NCBI RefSeq assembly: GCF_964355755.1 | Contig: NC_092678.1 | Span: 20,866,922 to 20,930,921, forward strand | Source: Antedon mediterranea | Lineage: Eukaryota; Echinodermata; Crinoidea; Comatulida; Antedonidae | Direction of reading: 5' to 3' | DNA: 64,000 bases | Shown here: positions 1 through 11,800 of the stretch, piece after piece | Layout: each line of letters opens with the position of its first letter | Numbering within the stretch: the first letter of the stretch is position 1 | Notes under the pieces: generated by a model | What the model saw: the letters and a program-made list of their open reading frames with translations, nothing else | Told to the model about the DNA's origin: nothing | The model's database searches: none | Program-made: the position numbers and the translations under genes

Positions 1-3000
1 GAATCGCGCTTTCCAAAGCCTAGGGTGATTATGGAACAGTCGTTTTGGTTCTCTGTTCTTGTGTTTTGAAGGATAGTTCTTGGATTGGTTTCGCCAATAG
101 TTGCCGTTCCATCAGTGAGCAAAAACAGGATGCAGACCGACGTACGCCTACCTCCAGCAGCGTTGTTCAGTAACTTCAGTCCTTCCACCAAAGCGCCATT
201 TATATTCGTACCTGCAAGAAATATGCATATTATAGTTTTAAGTTTTGTTTTGGACTTATTTACCATAATATGAACACCACTGATGACATCTTGTTGGATA
301 TAGAAACTATTAATGATACTTACTAGCAACACTTTCAAGATTTTCCACATGTATCTTGGCCCTGTCAATGTTTGGTTGGTTTGCTTCTAGGAGTCTATTT
401 TCTTCCCAGAGCTCCACTGTTGTGGAGAAGGTTAATATGTTAAAATGGTCGGTAACACTAAGATCATCAAGAATTGTCTTTAATGCCATCTTTGTTTGAT
501 CAAGTTTTCTTCCATACATCGAAGCACTGACGTCGAATGCAAAGACAACATCCTTTGGTAAAGCTTGCAGTCCGCTCGGAGAGAAGTAATGTACAAAGAA
601 ATCATCGGACACCTTGAAAATACGAATAATATAATTATAAATGTTTAAACGATAACATTTTGGCCACAACCAGTTTGAATAGGCCTAGTATCTTGGAACA
701 TACCATTATATCGCCAGGGCTAGCAGCTTCATGCTCTACGTCGTATGTCAAGACAAATACACCATACATCCCCACATCTTGGTTGAACGCCTGCTGCTCG
801 GACTTAGAAGGACTGTATTTAAAACTAGCTCTAGTATTCTGATTGTTCTTCTTAGTGATATACTGTGACAGAAATACCCGATTGACGTCATCTCCTAAAA
901 TGGAGTCTATGGCTGTATTCTGGCTGTTGAGAGTTTCTCTCCCACCATAAAATACCGACGAGAATAGAGATAAGTCAGATGATCGTGCGGCCGCTGACGT
1001 CGAGTAGTTAAAGAACCCAGCGTTTATATAAGAAATACCCTGCGCTTCGGTTACTTGAATATCAATGCCGAAATCTGACACGACCTTTAAAAAATACAGT
1101 GGAATCAACATAAATATCAACGTATTAAGTCTGCATATATGACGTAATGATGTTTTCCAGTTTATAATACAGTATGTATATTGTCGATTAATTTGATTGC
1201 ATATAAAAATACTCACATGTCCAGGTTTCACGCTTATTACCAAAGAGTAACTTCCACGAACTCTCTTCAATATTTCTTGGTACGTTACTGTATATGTTAC
1301 ATGTCCTCTTGGTCTCAGGTAAACAGCGGTTGTGAAATTGTTCCAAAGGGGATCACTAAAATTATTAAAAGAACAATGTTATTGGCTGGTTTAATTGACT
1401 TTTTCTTGTGTGAAAATGTGAGATTCTATTAATTATCAATTAATCTATTTTTCTAAGGATTTTAATTACTTTTACTTTTACATTGCTTTTCTTCTTTTTT
1501 TTGGATTTTTTTTGTTCTATTATTTTTTAATTGAATAATTTGCAGGCGACATTTTATTGGTGGTTTTTTCTGTCGAGAAATAATACTGTGGTTGTCAATA
1601 TTTCCTTGATACTTACACACCTTGATTAAAGCTCTAACACTATCAAACTTTATTTGACAAACAAAATGTGATACATACATATAAAAATGTATGCCCATAT
1701 ATGGACACGATGACGTCAACAAGCTTGGCTACTTACGCATCAGGTGGCACATCTCCAGAAGCACTGAAAGTGTACTGATCTGAGTTCTCGCATCGATCCC
1801 TAACCTCGCCATAGTATGTCTCATCGTCTCCATCAACAACCCTACAAAACACGAACAAATCATGAAACTAGAAGAGCAATCAGAGAGCGTAAACTTCTGC
1901 TTAGGAATATGAACATTTTATCACCTGTTCCCATACAGCTATTAAACCATTATTTAAAATCTTATGAAAATCGGGCAATAACTTTTTGATTAATAATGCT
2001 AACACTGAATTGATCACAACCTCTCGCTATTCTGACGGAGATAAATATACTATGCATAAGATACGGTACTTTTTTCATGTAGAGTCAATGACAAAATGGA
2101 AAATTATGTTCTTACACTGTGAACTCTGTAACATACGCACTATCTGGAAATTCAAGTGGAAAGGTGATTCTTTCGGAGCTGTCGCCTTTATTTGTTATTC
2201 TGCATACGATTCTTGTGCTAGCAAATCTCATAGCAACTTTAGATTCAATATCTAGGAGTTGTACTTCACGAATTCTTCCTGCATTCTAACGACAAGTATA
2301 TTACAATTTGAATGATTACCGGTAGTATGTGTAGTGAAAATTATTATTATGGTCATTATCTCTTTATTTATATTATCTTTTGACCTCATTTTATTCGAAT
2401 TTTCCAATAAAATTTATAAAAAAAATACTTTGGAAAAAAAGAAGAAAGGTTTTCTTACATCATCGGCTTGTCGTCTTTGTCTTGATCGAAACGATTTTAA
2501 TCCCTGTAATTAAATGGAATTTAAAGTTTTAATAAAAGATGAAAATTAAATTGTTGTTATTACGATGACTAGTGACACTATTCCCAAGAAACTGGCAGAA
2601 ATACGACAAATACAGATAGAGGGCGCGCTATTTAAAATTTGGCCCATGTTGAAGATATAGATAACTCGAGATTTTAATAATCGTTGTGACGTCAGTAATA
2701 TACATTTTTTAAAGATGTATTGAATCAACAGGTATGTAGGTATATAGCTATTAAAATTCGGCACGATAACTGTTGACATTATTGTGAAAACAAACAAAAC
2801 AAGTAATAATACAATATGGGTTGGAATTAAGATTTTAATCTACATATATCTAACCTGAAATCTACTTTTAGCTAGCGTGCTGCTACAGAAGAATCAAGCA
2901 TTGTAATAATCTGTATCTTAAGCTCTGTCTACACTATCAAAACATGTGATGTGCCTATATATGGACATGATGATGTCATATCACTACCATATTTGGACAT

Positions 3001-5698
3001 ATCACTTCCATATTTGGACTAGTTTGATAGTGTAGACAGATCTTAACCAGGTTTATCTGCATGGTTAATGAAGAAAAACAATCTTTATAGAATCAGAATT
3101 CACACGGATTCACACTACAGATAAAACGTGTGTGCATTCAAATATAATATTTTGATCGTTAACGAACAGTATCGTTTATTATAATACTTAGTGTATTCAC
3201 AGACTACAACTAAGCTAATGAAATGTAGGCCGTTGCAGTGACAAAGAATAAAAACCGAGAATTACTGCTGACAGCAATTTATCAGATGCATCCTTGTATA
3301 TGTTATAGTGCGAAATCATTTTGATCACCAAAGGTTTCAGTTTAATATTATTTTCAGTTTCAGTTTCATTAATTTTATTCATTAAAAACAAAAATATCAT
3401 TAACAAATATAGAATAAAATACATTAAAGCCGATTTTCCACTAGGCGAATTTGTTCGCGCGAATCGAACGCGCCAGCTTGTACGCATGTGTATTCATGTT
3501 TACATCTTCCAAATCCTTCTCGACGCATGCGTATTAGCTGACGCCTTCGATTCGCGCAAACAAATTCGCCTAGTAGTGGAAAATCGGCTTTAAAGCAACA
3601 AAAAGCCAAAAGCTCGTACGTGGTTGATGACCTAAAACTAAACAAAAACATAAATACAGTTAATTATGCAATAATATGAATCTTGTTACAAAATACATAA
3701 GAAAAGGTTACAATAGAATCAGGCAGAACTTAAGATGTATACTTATTAATTATATTCAACTTTTATTATATTTACTTAAACATTTAATAATATTTGATGT
3801 TGTAATTTGTAATTCTTATTGTAAGCTGAGGTAATCCATCTCCTTCTTTTGTTAAATTCCCCATGAAAGATGAATAAACATATATACTGATACAAGGGAG
3901 TGAAATTATCACTCTGCTCTTATTCCCTGCTGATACTGATATAATTTGTTAAAGTGTATGACTAAAAATCATTCAATTTGTTAAATATTTCTGTAAATTA
4001 AAATTTAAACTAGAAAAAACGCACAAGTTTGCATTTTAATATTGGTAGGCCTAAAAAACAGGCACAATTGTAAGCCTATAAACGGAAGATTTAATTACGA
4101 TACCGACAACAAACTGGTAACAACCCTTTAAAAACTTAGTTGTGATTTATTATAGGGCCTAAACGTTTTAAAAAAGGAATAGTACTACTAAAGTGAGAAA
4201 AAGAAACCAAATACTTTAGTATGTAGGTTTTTAACCCTTTCATTGAGTAGGTTGGTTGTCACCGAGTCTCTAGAAAAGCCACAATAATACAACCAGCCTA
4301 GCATACAAAAAGCGAATAATCTCTTGAATACCATTGGTGTGAATTAAACGAGTAATTTGTATAGCATACCGCGCCGCTCCCCGCGCGTGAGTGTTTACTT
4401 AATATCCACAAGTCAAGGGCATGTAAACAATTTAACCTGAAAAATTATGATTCATTAACACTTTCATATGATTTCCATTCGTTGAATAACTTTCTTTAAT
4501 TTTTAGTTTGTCCTGTGGCACTGACAGGAGATGAATGCTCGCGTTTTAATAGCTAATAACTAACATCAAGTGACCGATGTGCGTGTTAGTGGTACTACCT
4601 TGAAAACAAAACAAATTTGACTTTTGATACATTTGTTTTGCCTAGTATTCTAAATGAAAAATACTAAGAGTGTGTGTATCTTCTGAGGAATAATCAGAAA
4701 TAATAATTTTTAGAAGGGATATATATATTTGTTACAGGGGTGTACTCTGTCATCATAGGTGGCCAAACAAGGACCGAATATGATTTTGGGGAGATGTCGA
4801 ATCTTCCAATTGATATCTACAATAACCGTTGTACATAGAAACGCTTCATGTGCGTAAGCCTAATTGGTATCATAATCTTTTGCAAAACTTATATGGCCTA
4901 CTTGATGCTTTCTAAGAAAACTATATTTTCAAAGGGAAGATTGAACCCGGAACTGTCTCCCTGCCATGATTCCAAGACAAAGTCACAACATGAAAGAATA
5001 ATCTATTGTCTGTTAAGAATCACAGCACTTCAGGCGGGCATTGTCAATCACAGTTGACTATTCATCATTGAAGGAATGTAAATTGACATTTGGTATATAC
5101 TTCCGATCATTGTATATACCTTTAATAGTACAGTACATGCTTGAACTACTGTATAACGCAAGAGGCCTACGTCACCATATCAAGGAGGAGCTGTTGTAGA
5201 GTGATCTCAGACAATTCACGAGGTGTGTCTTATAAGATGTCATGTTTTTACTTTGGTGCATGCTGTGGTCCTCCTTAAATTACCAGAATAAGAGACTATA
5301 CAGATCCCTGTTATCATCACTCTTTTGTAGTTTTGAATCGAACAAACCGTGGTGAAAAGTTTATGGTTAACGCTTAAAATAATAGGAATTTTAATTTAGT
5401 CCAACCAAGGCTATACCAAGGGTTAACGTTATCATATACTCGTTTCATTGAAGAGGGTTAAGTTAAAATCCCATAAGCCAAACTTTTTAAACGAAAAATA
5501 ATTTTGGCCTTGAGCTGATTCTATGATACTCAAGTTAAGATGGCTGTTTATGGTTAAAAGTACATTTTTAGGCTGTCTCTAATTCTCTAAACTAGACTTA
5601 TCTCTTACCTCGTCAGCTTCCTGTCGGACAACAGCTCCGTAACCACAGACGAAGAAGACGACGGTAAATATTAATACTCGCAACCCTCCTTTACCCAT
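1..5698 (-). CDS. Inter-alpha-trypsin inhibitor heavy chain-like protein (VIT + VWA), C-terminal part outside the window
   Basis: Eight coding exons are visible on the minus strand: 5698-5609, 2503-2459, 2285-2116, 1841-1737, 1355-1217, 1084-704, 612-324 and 211-1 (open at the edge). All have AG/GT borders and the phases fit (0,0,2,2,0,0,1), giving about 476 residues. The start was chosen because the first exon encodes a signal peptide (MGKGGLRVLIFTVVFFVCGY). Residues about 50-180 match the VIT domain of ITIH proteins (for example RITNKGDSSERITFPLEFP and the later YTVTYQEILKR). A VWA domain starts near residue 330 with the metal-site motif DVSAS at 337-341, a Thr at 408 and LTDGT at 439-443, so the MIDAS residues are intact. 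Known ITIH proteins are secreted and bind hyaluronan or other matrix partners; that role is inferred here. The first intron is 3.1 kb and carries two MITEs. A VWA-only paralogue cannot be excluded because the C-terminus is missing. Confidence 0.87.
1625..1730. mobile_element. Truncated copy of MITE family A in an ITIH intron
   Basis: AAGCTCTAACACTATCAAAC at about 1629 matches the terminal repeat of the MITE copies at 2920, 8919 and 13664. It is followed by the family's typical internal words (ATGCCCATATATGGACACGATGACGTCA). The right terminal repeat is absent and the fragment stops a few bases before the exon at 1737-1841, so it lies directly beside the splice donor. Confidence 0.6.
2920..3044. 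mobile_element. MITE family A, copy 1 (125 bp)
   Basis: The ends are inverted copies: AAGCTCTGTCTACACTATCA on the left, and on the right GATAGTGTAGACAGATCTT. Flanking TTAA or TA is present on both sides. The interior contains two units of a ~21-bp word with ATATCACTACCATATTTGG. There is no coding capacity, as expected for a non-autonomous DNA transposon. Confidence 0.85.
3424..3594. mobile_element. MITE family B with long terminal inverted repeats (about 170 bp)
   Basis: The left end TTAAAGCCGATTTTCCACTA is repeated inverted at the right end. The arms extend about 45 bases each, through GCGAATTTGTT and the CGCGAATCGAA word, with a few differences. The element is GC-richer than its surroundings and is bordered by TTAA or TA. 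Short open frames across it on both strands are a by-product of the palindrome. Confidence 0.88.
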
Positions 5699-6988
5699 GT
5701 CTCTCCGTATTCTGTCGTATTCTTGTACCACTATATCTCCTATTAAAATCCACTCTCAATCGCTTATTTTAAAAGAAGCTTCGATTTAGTTCTAACGCCA
5801 GTCTTTACTTTACTAACGTATTATGTGTACTCGACTCTCCCTAACAATTGGATTTTGTTCTAAAATCTGGTTCCGCTTGCCTGAAGATTATATACTTTTC
5901 TCGAAAAGAATACACTATGTGGGTTCAATGCTTTTTAAAGTGCTCTTTGTTATGTTAATCTTCTTCTTTGTCAATAGACTTCTTTTCTACTTGTTTGGTT
6001 TCTGTGTCAATTTATAAAACGAAAGAAAAAATATTCAGAATTTAGCTAGATATGTTTAGTACTATAGCTTAACTAATCGCTAGGCTTGCCAGTTTAAAAT
6101 AAAAAGGACAGTGACTATATATTATGTATGCATTAGGCGATGGTAGTTAGCGGGGAAGATTCCAGTTTTCCAACTTTTAAGCTTAGGAAGCAAACTTTAA
6201 TAAACAGTTAACGTGGTTCCCAAATCATATTTGCGCGACACATGCTGATGTGAAGGAAATTGGAGTTTAAACGTCACGACGCGTCGTATGTACACGCGCG
6301 CGCCGGGATTTGTTGTCGGTTACTTTCGTTCGCAACTCCAAATTCCCACATGCAATGACGCTCCACACGATCCAATAGTTGTAGTATGTTATACATAAAA
6401 TGTTGTATGTTTTTCTAAACGCAAGGTCTGTACAGACTTCAGTCAACACTGACGTCAAAGAATGTCTACATAATGTTCAAGAGGTCTAACATGATTATGT
6501 TACCTATCACCGCGGTAACGGACTATTACCCTTTAAGAATGTCCAACAACCACATTATATATTTAAATGACAATAAGTCACAAATTGGTGGTTTTGAGAG
6601 GTGTGTTGTTTGGAGGAGACACATATTTTCCACGAGTTATAACAACTTGAAAAAATGGTAATTCACATAAGATTCGCCGGAGGTCACTATTTTAAAGCAT
6701 TAATTATGAGTTGTATAATAAGTTGTATTTTCCTATACATTTTGTGTTTAAAACATTTAAAATATCATTATCATTTTATTACTGAAAAAAAAATAGACTT
6801 TCTGATTTAAAAACGAAACCTAAGTGGTACACAGTAACTGAACGTAGTTTGGGCACAAATATTTGGAAACCCGAGCATATTAGTAGGCTTCTTTGACGAC
6901 GACGATGACGTAATGAATTTTGCAGAAACACACGAGGGCGCTCAATTAATTCGCGTTTTTTTTAATCGTCCAAAGATAGTAAGTAATT
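5699..6988. promoter_or_regulatory. Divergent intergenic region between the ITIH-like gene and MBD4
   Basis: This 1.3-kb stretch separates two start codons pointing away from each other, so it must hold both promoters unless upstream non-coding exons lie further away. It has a perfect CRE palindrome TGACGTCA at 6450-6457, a CRE-like TGACGTAA at about 6906-6913 (some 75 bp before the MBD4 ATG), and a CpG-containing patch at about 6276-6305 (ACGCGCGCGCC). No TATA box is obvious near the MBD4 start. The short open frames here do not look like genes. Confidence 0.5.
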
Positions 6989-8801
6989 ATGGAGGAAAAT
7001 CAAGATTCTACGAATTCTAGACGAAGGTACAGTGTCATCTTTAATCAAGGATGCAATATTACATTTGGTTAATTTGTAGATTAATTCAATATTCGTCTGT
7101 GTTTGAAAGTTTTAGACAAATATAACTTGGCGAAGGTCCATCCTAGGCCTGGCTGGTAGTCGTGATACCTGCTTCACTGAAACCCCGCAGTCGTGTCCGG
7201 CCGAGTAGCAGCCGTCAAGCCGAGCAGTAAATCGCCTACTGAACTGTGTATTCCTTGGCCTAGCCTTGGGGTAGTGTAGGCCTTAGTGCAATTGGTCCAG
7301 ACCATAATGCCTAGTTAGCTATAGTTACTGTGCTAGCTAGGTAGGCTAGCTAGATGACTATAGCTAAGCTAGGTCTAGGCCTAGTAGTACAGCTAAAATA
7401 TAGCCTAGCTAGGCCTAGGCCTAGTAATATAGTATAGATAGTAGGCCTAGCTAGCTGTGCCATGTGATAATACTGTAGGCCTATTATAGCCTATGTAGAT
7501 AGGCCTAGATAGAATAGATAGGAATTTATACACATTACTACTAGGAGTAGAAGACTAGTTATAATAATATATTTTTAAAAGCGTCCTAGGATTCATTTTT
7601 CAAAAAGTGGTTTTTTACTCAAATGATGATTATTGATTAAATTAAATTTTCTTAATTATTTTCAGCTCTTCAAGTGCTGATGAAAGTATTGGAGAAGTTT
7701 GCAAGATAACACCATTGACTCCTTCGCAGTCACCAGACAACAATGATAGTGAATCTGACAATGGCATTAAAGCAGCTGATAAAACGGAAGCAGAATCGCA
7801 GAACACTTCAGAGTCGGAAGATGGCGGCAACAGCTGTGATTCAAAGAAAGACACAAAAAATGAAGAAGCACAGAAAGAAGAAGAGGAAGTGAGTTCTCAG
7901 GATGATGCTAAAGAAACAGAAGATGAGGAGGAAGGAAACAGTAGTTCAAAAGATGAAAATAAAGAGTTAACTAATGAGGGTGATGAGGACAAAGAGGATG
8001 GTGGGAAAAAGGATGAAGCTGGTGTTCTTGAGGAGGATAATAGGTTACCAGAAGGATGGAAAAGAAAAGTTACTCAGAGACTGACCGGAAGATCTGCAGG
8101 AAAATTTGATGTGTATTTGATAAGGTAATGATATTTATTTTGCTATTACAGTAGAACCCCTCTTTGGTACAACACCCCCACCCCCCCCCCCCCCCCCCCA
8201 CCCTTCCCATTTCTGTGTTCTAAACAAGGGACAAATGTCAGAAGAAGCTTTGAGAATCTGTTCGCTGCAAAATGACGCACCTCCAAAGAACTTGTACTGT
8301 AATACTAGTAATCTTGTTTAGTATAGTAAGCCCTTGATTAATAATCAAATATAATATTTGTTCTTTTATTTACATTTTTGTTCGTTTAGCCCAACCAATA
8401 GACGTTTCCGTTCCCGGAACGAATTAGCAGCTTACTTTAAAGTAAATAAATCTGAATATGATGCGGATGATTTTGACTTTACCGTTCGTGGAACCGGAAA
8501 TAAAGCTGCCACAAAAGCCAAACCGGCAACACCGAAAAGAAAGACACCGGCAAAAAGGAAAAGCACAAGTAAGACAAAATCAACACCAGAAAAAAAGACT
8601 AAACAAAAACCAAACAAGTCTCCCGCAGGTAAGAATATACGCAAAGTTGCTCAACCGTCAACCGATAAGAGCAGTAAAAAGTATAATAAAGAACAATCAA
8701 TGAAAAAATTGCTTGTAAAGATTAATTTTAAAGGAAGGGGGGATGATGGAGAGGCGGAAGAGCAAGCAAGTACACCAAAGCGAGCCAGAAAGGAAAAATA
8801 G
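6989..8801 (+). CDS. Possible short MBD4 isoform (MBD only, intron read-through)
   Basis: If the donor at 8628/8629 (GCAG|GTAAG) is not used, the third coding exon stays open for another 57 codons and ends at the TAG at 8799-8801. Exons 6989-7026, 7666-8124 and 8390-8801 give about 302 residues with the MBD and a very basic tail (for example [20 protein letters not shown]) but no glycosylase. The extra segment looks like real protein rather than random intron (Lys/Ser-rich, ending in KRARKEK, a plausible nuclear localisation signal). I see no clear AATAAA just downstream. Expression of this form is an inference. Confidence 0.5.
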
Positions 8802-11800
8802 CGACACTGACCAAATCTCTAGTATTTTCTAAAGCCTTAATATTGGATTTTAATTCTTGATTCTACTGTAATAATAGATTTATTTTAGTTTTTAGTTTCA
8901 TAGAGTATTTTTAATGTAAAGCTCTGTTTACACTATCAAACTGGTTTGACAAAAAAGATGTGCCCAAATATGGTAGTGCTATGCTTCAATATGGTCGTGA
9001 TATACTTAAATATGGAAGTGATATGCTTAAATATGGAAGTAATATGACATCATCATGGTCATATATGGGTACATAACATTTTTTTGTCACATAAAAATTG
9101 ATAGTGTAGAGAGAACTTAATAATAATATACATATTTGTATTTAGGTCTCAAAATAATGATTATATTTTTAACCAATTTGTGGTGAAAATCATATAATCC
9201 ATTACAGTAGACAAGGGGACACCTTGAGGACCAAACAAAATGTCTACTGAATAGAGGTTGGTCATACGTGTAAAGCCTGGTTTCCATTAAAATCGCTACA
9301 GTGTTTCCATTAAAATCGCTACACGCGCAGCTGTCGCCGACGCAATCAGGAAGGCTCCCCGATTCATTGCAGTAAAATCGGCAAAGTTCAACCATGTTCA
9401 ACTTTGCCGATTTTGTTGGCGATGAATCGTATACGCGTACCAAAGAATATTTAATACTCGTCGCGTACTAGATCCCCGATAAATTCTAGCGTTTCCATAG
9501 AATCGCTACGCTCTGTCGTGTAGCGATTTTATGGAAACCAGGCTTTAGACAACATGTTTCCCCTTGTTTGTTTCACAGGAAATGGTCCCTTAAAAGGTGT
9601 ACCCTATGTAAGGGTTCTACTCTAGTACTCTATCACTGTGTGTTGCTTTTAACAATATTGAAACTATTTTGTGGGTGAACATTATTATGCACAATTCAGA
9701 CTTATAAAAAGAAATTGATAATCATATTTTCAATTAAAACTGTACAGTATAATAATAATTATAATCTATATAATGATTTCTTTGAAATCTATTGCCTGAC
9801 AACTTACAGAAAACAATAGATTACTTTTAACAATAATGAAACTATTATGTGGGTGAACATTATTATGCACAAGTCAGACTTGTAAAAAGAAATTGGTAAG
9901 ATTCATATTTTCAATTAAAACTGTACAGTATAATAATAATTAAAATCTATATAATGATTTCTTTGAAATCTATTGCCTGACAACTTACAGAAAACAATAG
10001 ATTGCTTTTAAACAATAATGAAACTATTATGTGGGTGAACATTATTATGCACAAGTCAGACTTGTAAAAAGAAATTGGTAAGATTCATATTTTCAACTAA
10101 AACTGTACAGTATAATAATAATTATAATCTATATAATGATTTCTTTGAAATCCATTGCCTGTCAACTTACAGAAAACAATAGATTGCTTTTAACAATAAT
10201 GAAACTATTATGTGGGTGAACATTATTATGCACAAGTCAGACTTGTAAAAAGAAATTGGTAAGATTCATATTTTCAACTAAAACTGTACAGTATAATAAT
10301 AATTATAATCTATATAATGATTTCTTTGAAATCCATTGCCTGTCAACTTACAGAAAACAATAAATTTAATAATTGACCATGCAATGTCTGTGGTTGAAAC
10401 TTTCTATGAAAATTCATTGATCTAATATTGATGCAAGTCTAATTTATTACCATTTTAAATCATTTATTATAACAAAAAGAACATTATATTTTATCTAGAG
10501 GCTAAATAAATCTCCTTGGCAAAAATAAATTAAAAGGAGACTAAATGCATTGTTAAATCAATTTAATAATTAAAAGAATCAATGTAATAAATTCTTTTAA
10601 AGTCTCCTTAATTTACGACTTATGTAGAACCAGTACTTTAGTGATTTTAGCAGCTTTCTCTGTTTCATTTTGAAAGATTTGTCTTTTGTGTCTTTTTTGC
10701 TCTAATTTTTGTATTTTACTGCAGAAACTTTTTTTATCACAAGTTAAGTATAAACATGTTTAAGTATATAAACATATTTAACTATAAACATGTTTACGTA
10801 TGAACACGTTTATAATATCTTGAATAAGTTTAAGACAACCATAAATTTAATGGAACTATCACCGCATAAATTTGTTTCCAGGCATTTGCAGATGCTTTGC
10901 TTCATAGTCTATGCAAGTCCCTAGGCCTAAACAAAATAGGATTGACTATCTGCCAATCAAGATTTAAAAACAACTCGATGCTAAAGGTCTGAGAACATTA
11001 ATCCAGGAACAGTTTTACCAACTCCACCTGCCATAACAGGTCCTTATATGAACGATGACCCCTGTACTGTTCTTTAGAATTGATCACATCTCTTCAACTT
11101 TTGTAATGGTAGAGAACAACAAACCTGTCTGCAAAATTTCAATAATATAACTACTTTAATGGTGATGTGTAATTGGACCTGTAGTAGATAAGTTATTTTA
11201 AGGAACTGTATCTAAACTACTATGGTACAATATTTTTAGTCTATGGTACAATATTTCTACTACAACTTCCATAATATTACTGCAGTATTTAAACTTTTCT
11301 CCCAAAGTTAAAATGAATTTCAATCAACTTGTTTCTTCTTACAAACGTTTTTCCTTTCAGAATTTAGTACTTTGATGCATTTTAAGATAATATTGTTTTA
11401 ATTTATTGAGATTAATTTGGCTTCTTAGTGTTCGCTAAATACTTCTTCCTAAAAGTTGTGCATTTCAGATTGAAAATGTGCATACCTTATTAATGAAACA
11501 GATAATCTTTAGGACGCACTTTAAAGACATTTAAGCTTCACAATTAAAATGAGCAGAGTCTCTTATTTAATTATTAAGTAATTAATAATAACTCGTCTTT
11601 TCAGATATTTAGTCCTCAACTTTTTAAACAATCATAATATGGGTTTTATTTTTTGTCAATTTTTATATGTTTTTTCAATAAAAAGTTTAAATGTCCATAT
11701 GTGGATTTTTTTTGTATTATTTACGCATAAGAGTGAGTCAATTTGGGGAAGAAGACTGGATTATTAATCAATCATGTTGAAACTTAATTAATAAAAACAT

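Larger units (their letters stand above)
2504..5608 (-). other. First intron of the ITIH-like gene
   Basis: This 3.1-kb AT-rich stretch lies between the signal-peptide exon and the second exon. Apart from the two MITEs listed separately I see no exon-like sequence. The short open frames in it (for example around 4848-5057) lack splice logic and protein resemblance. Confidence 0.7.

Noticed and set aside
1986-2255. Plus-strand frame of 89 codons
   Set aside because: It overlaps the well-supported ITIH exon 2285-2116 on the other strand.
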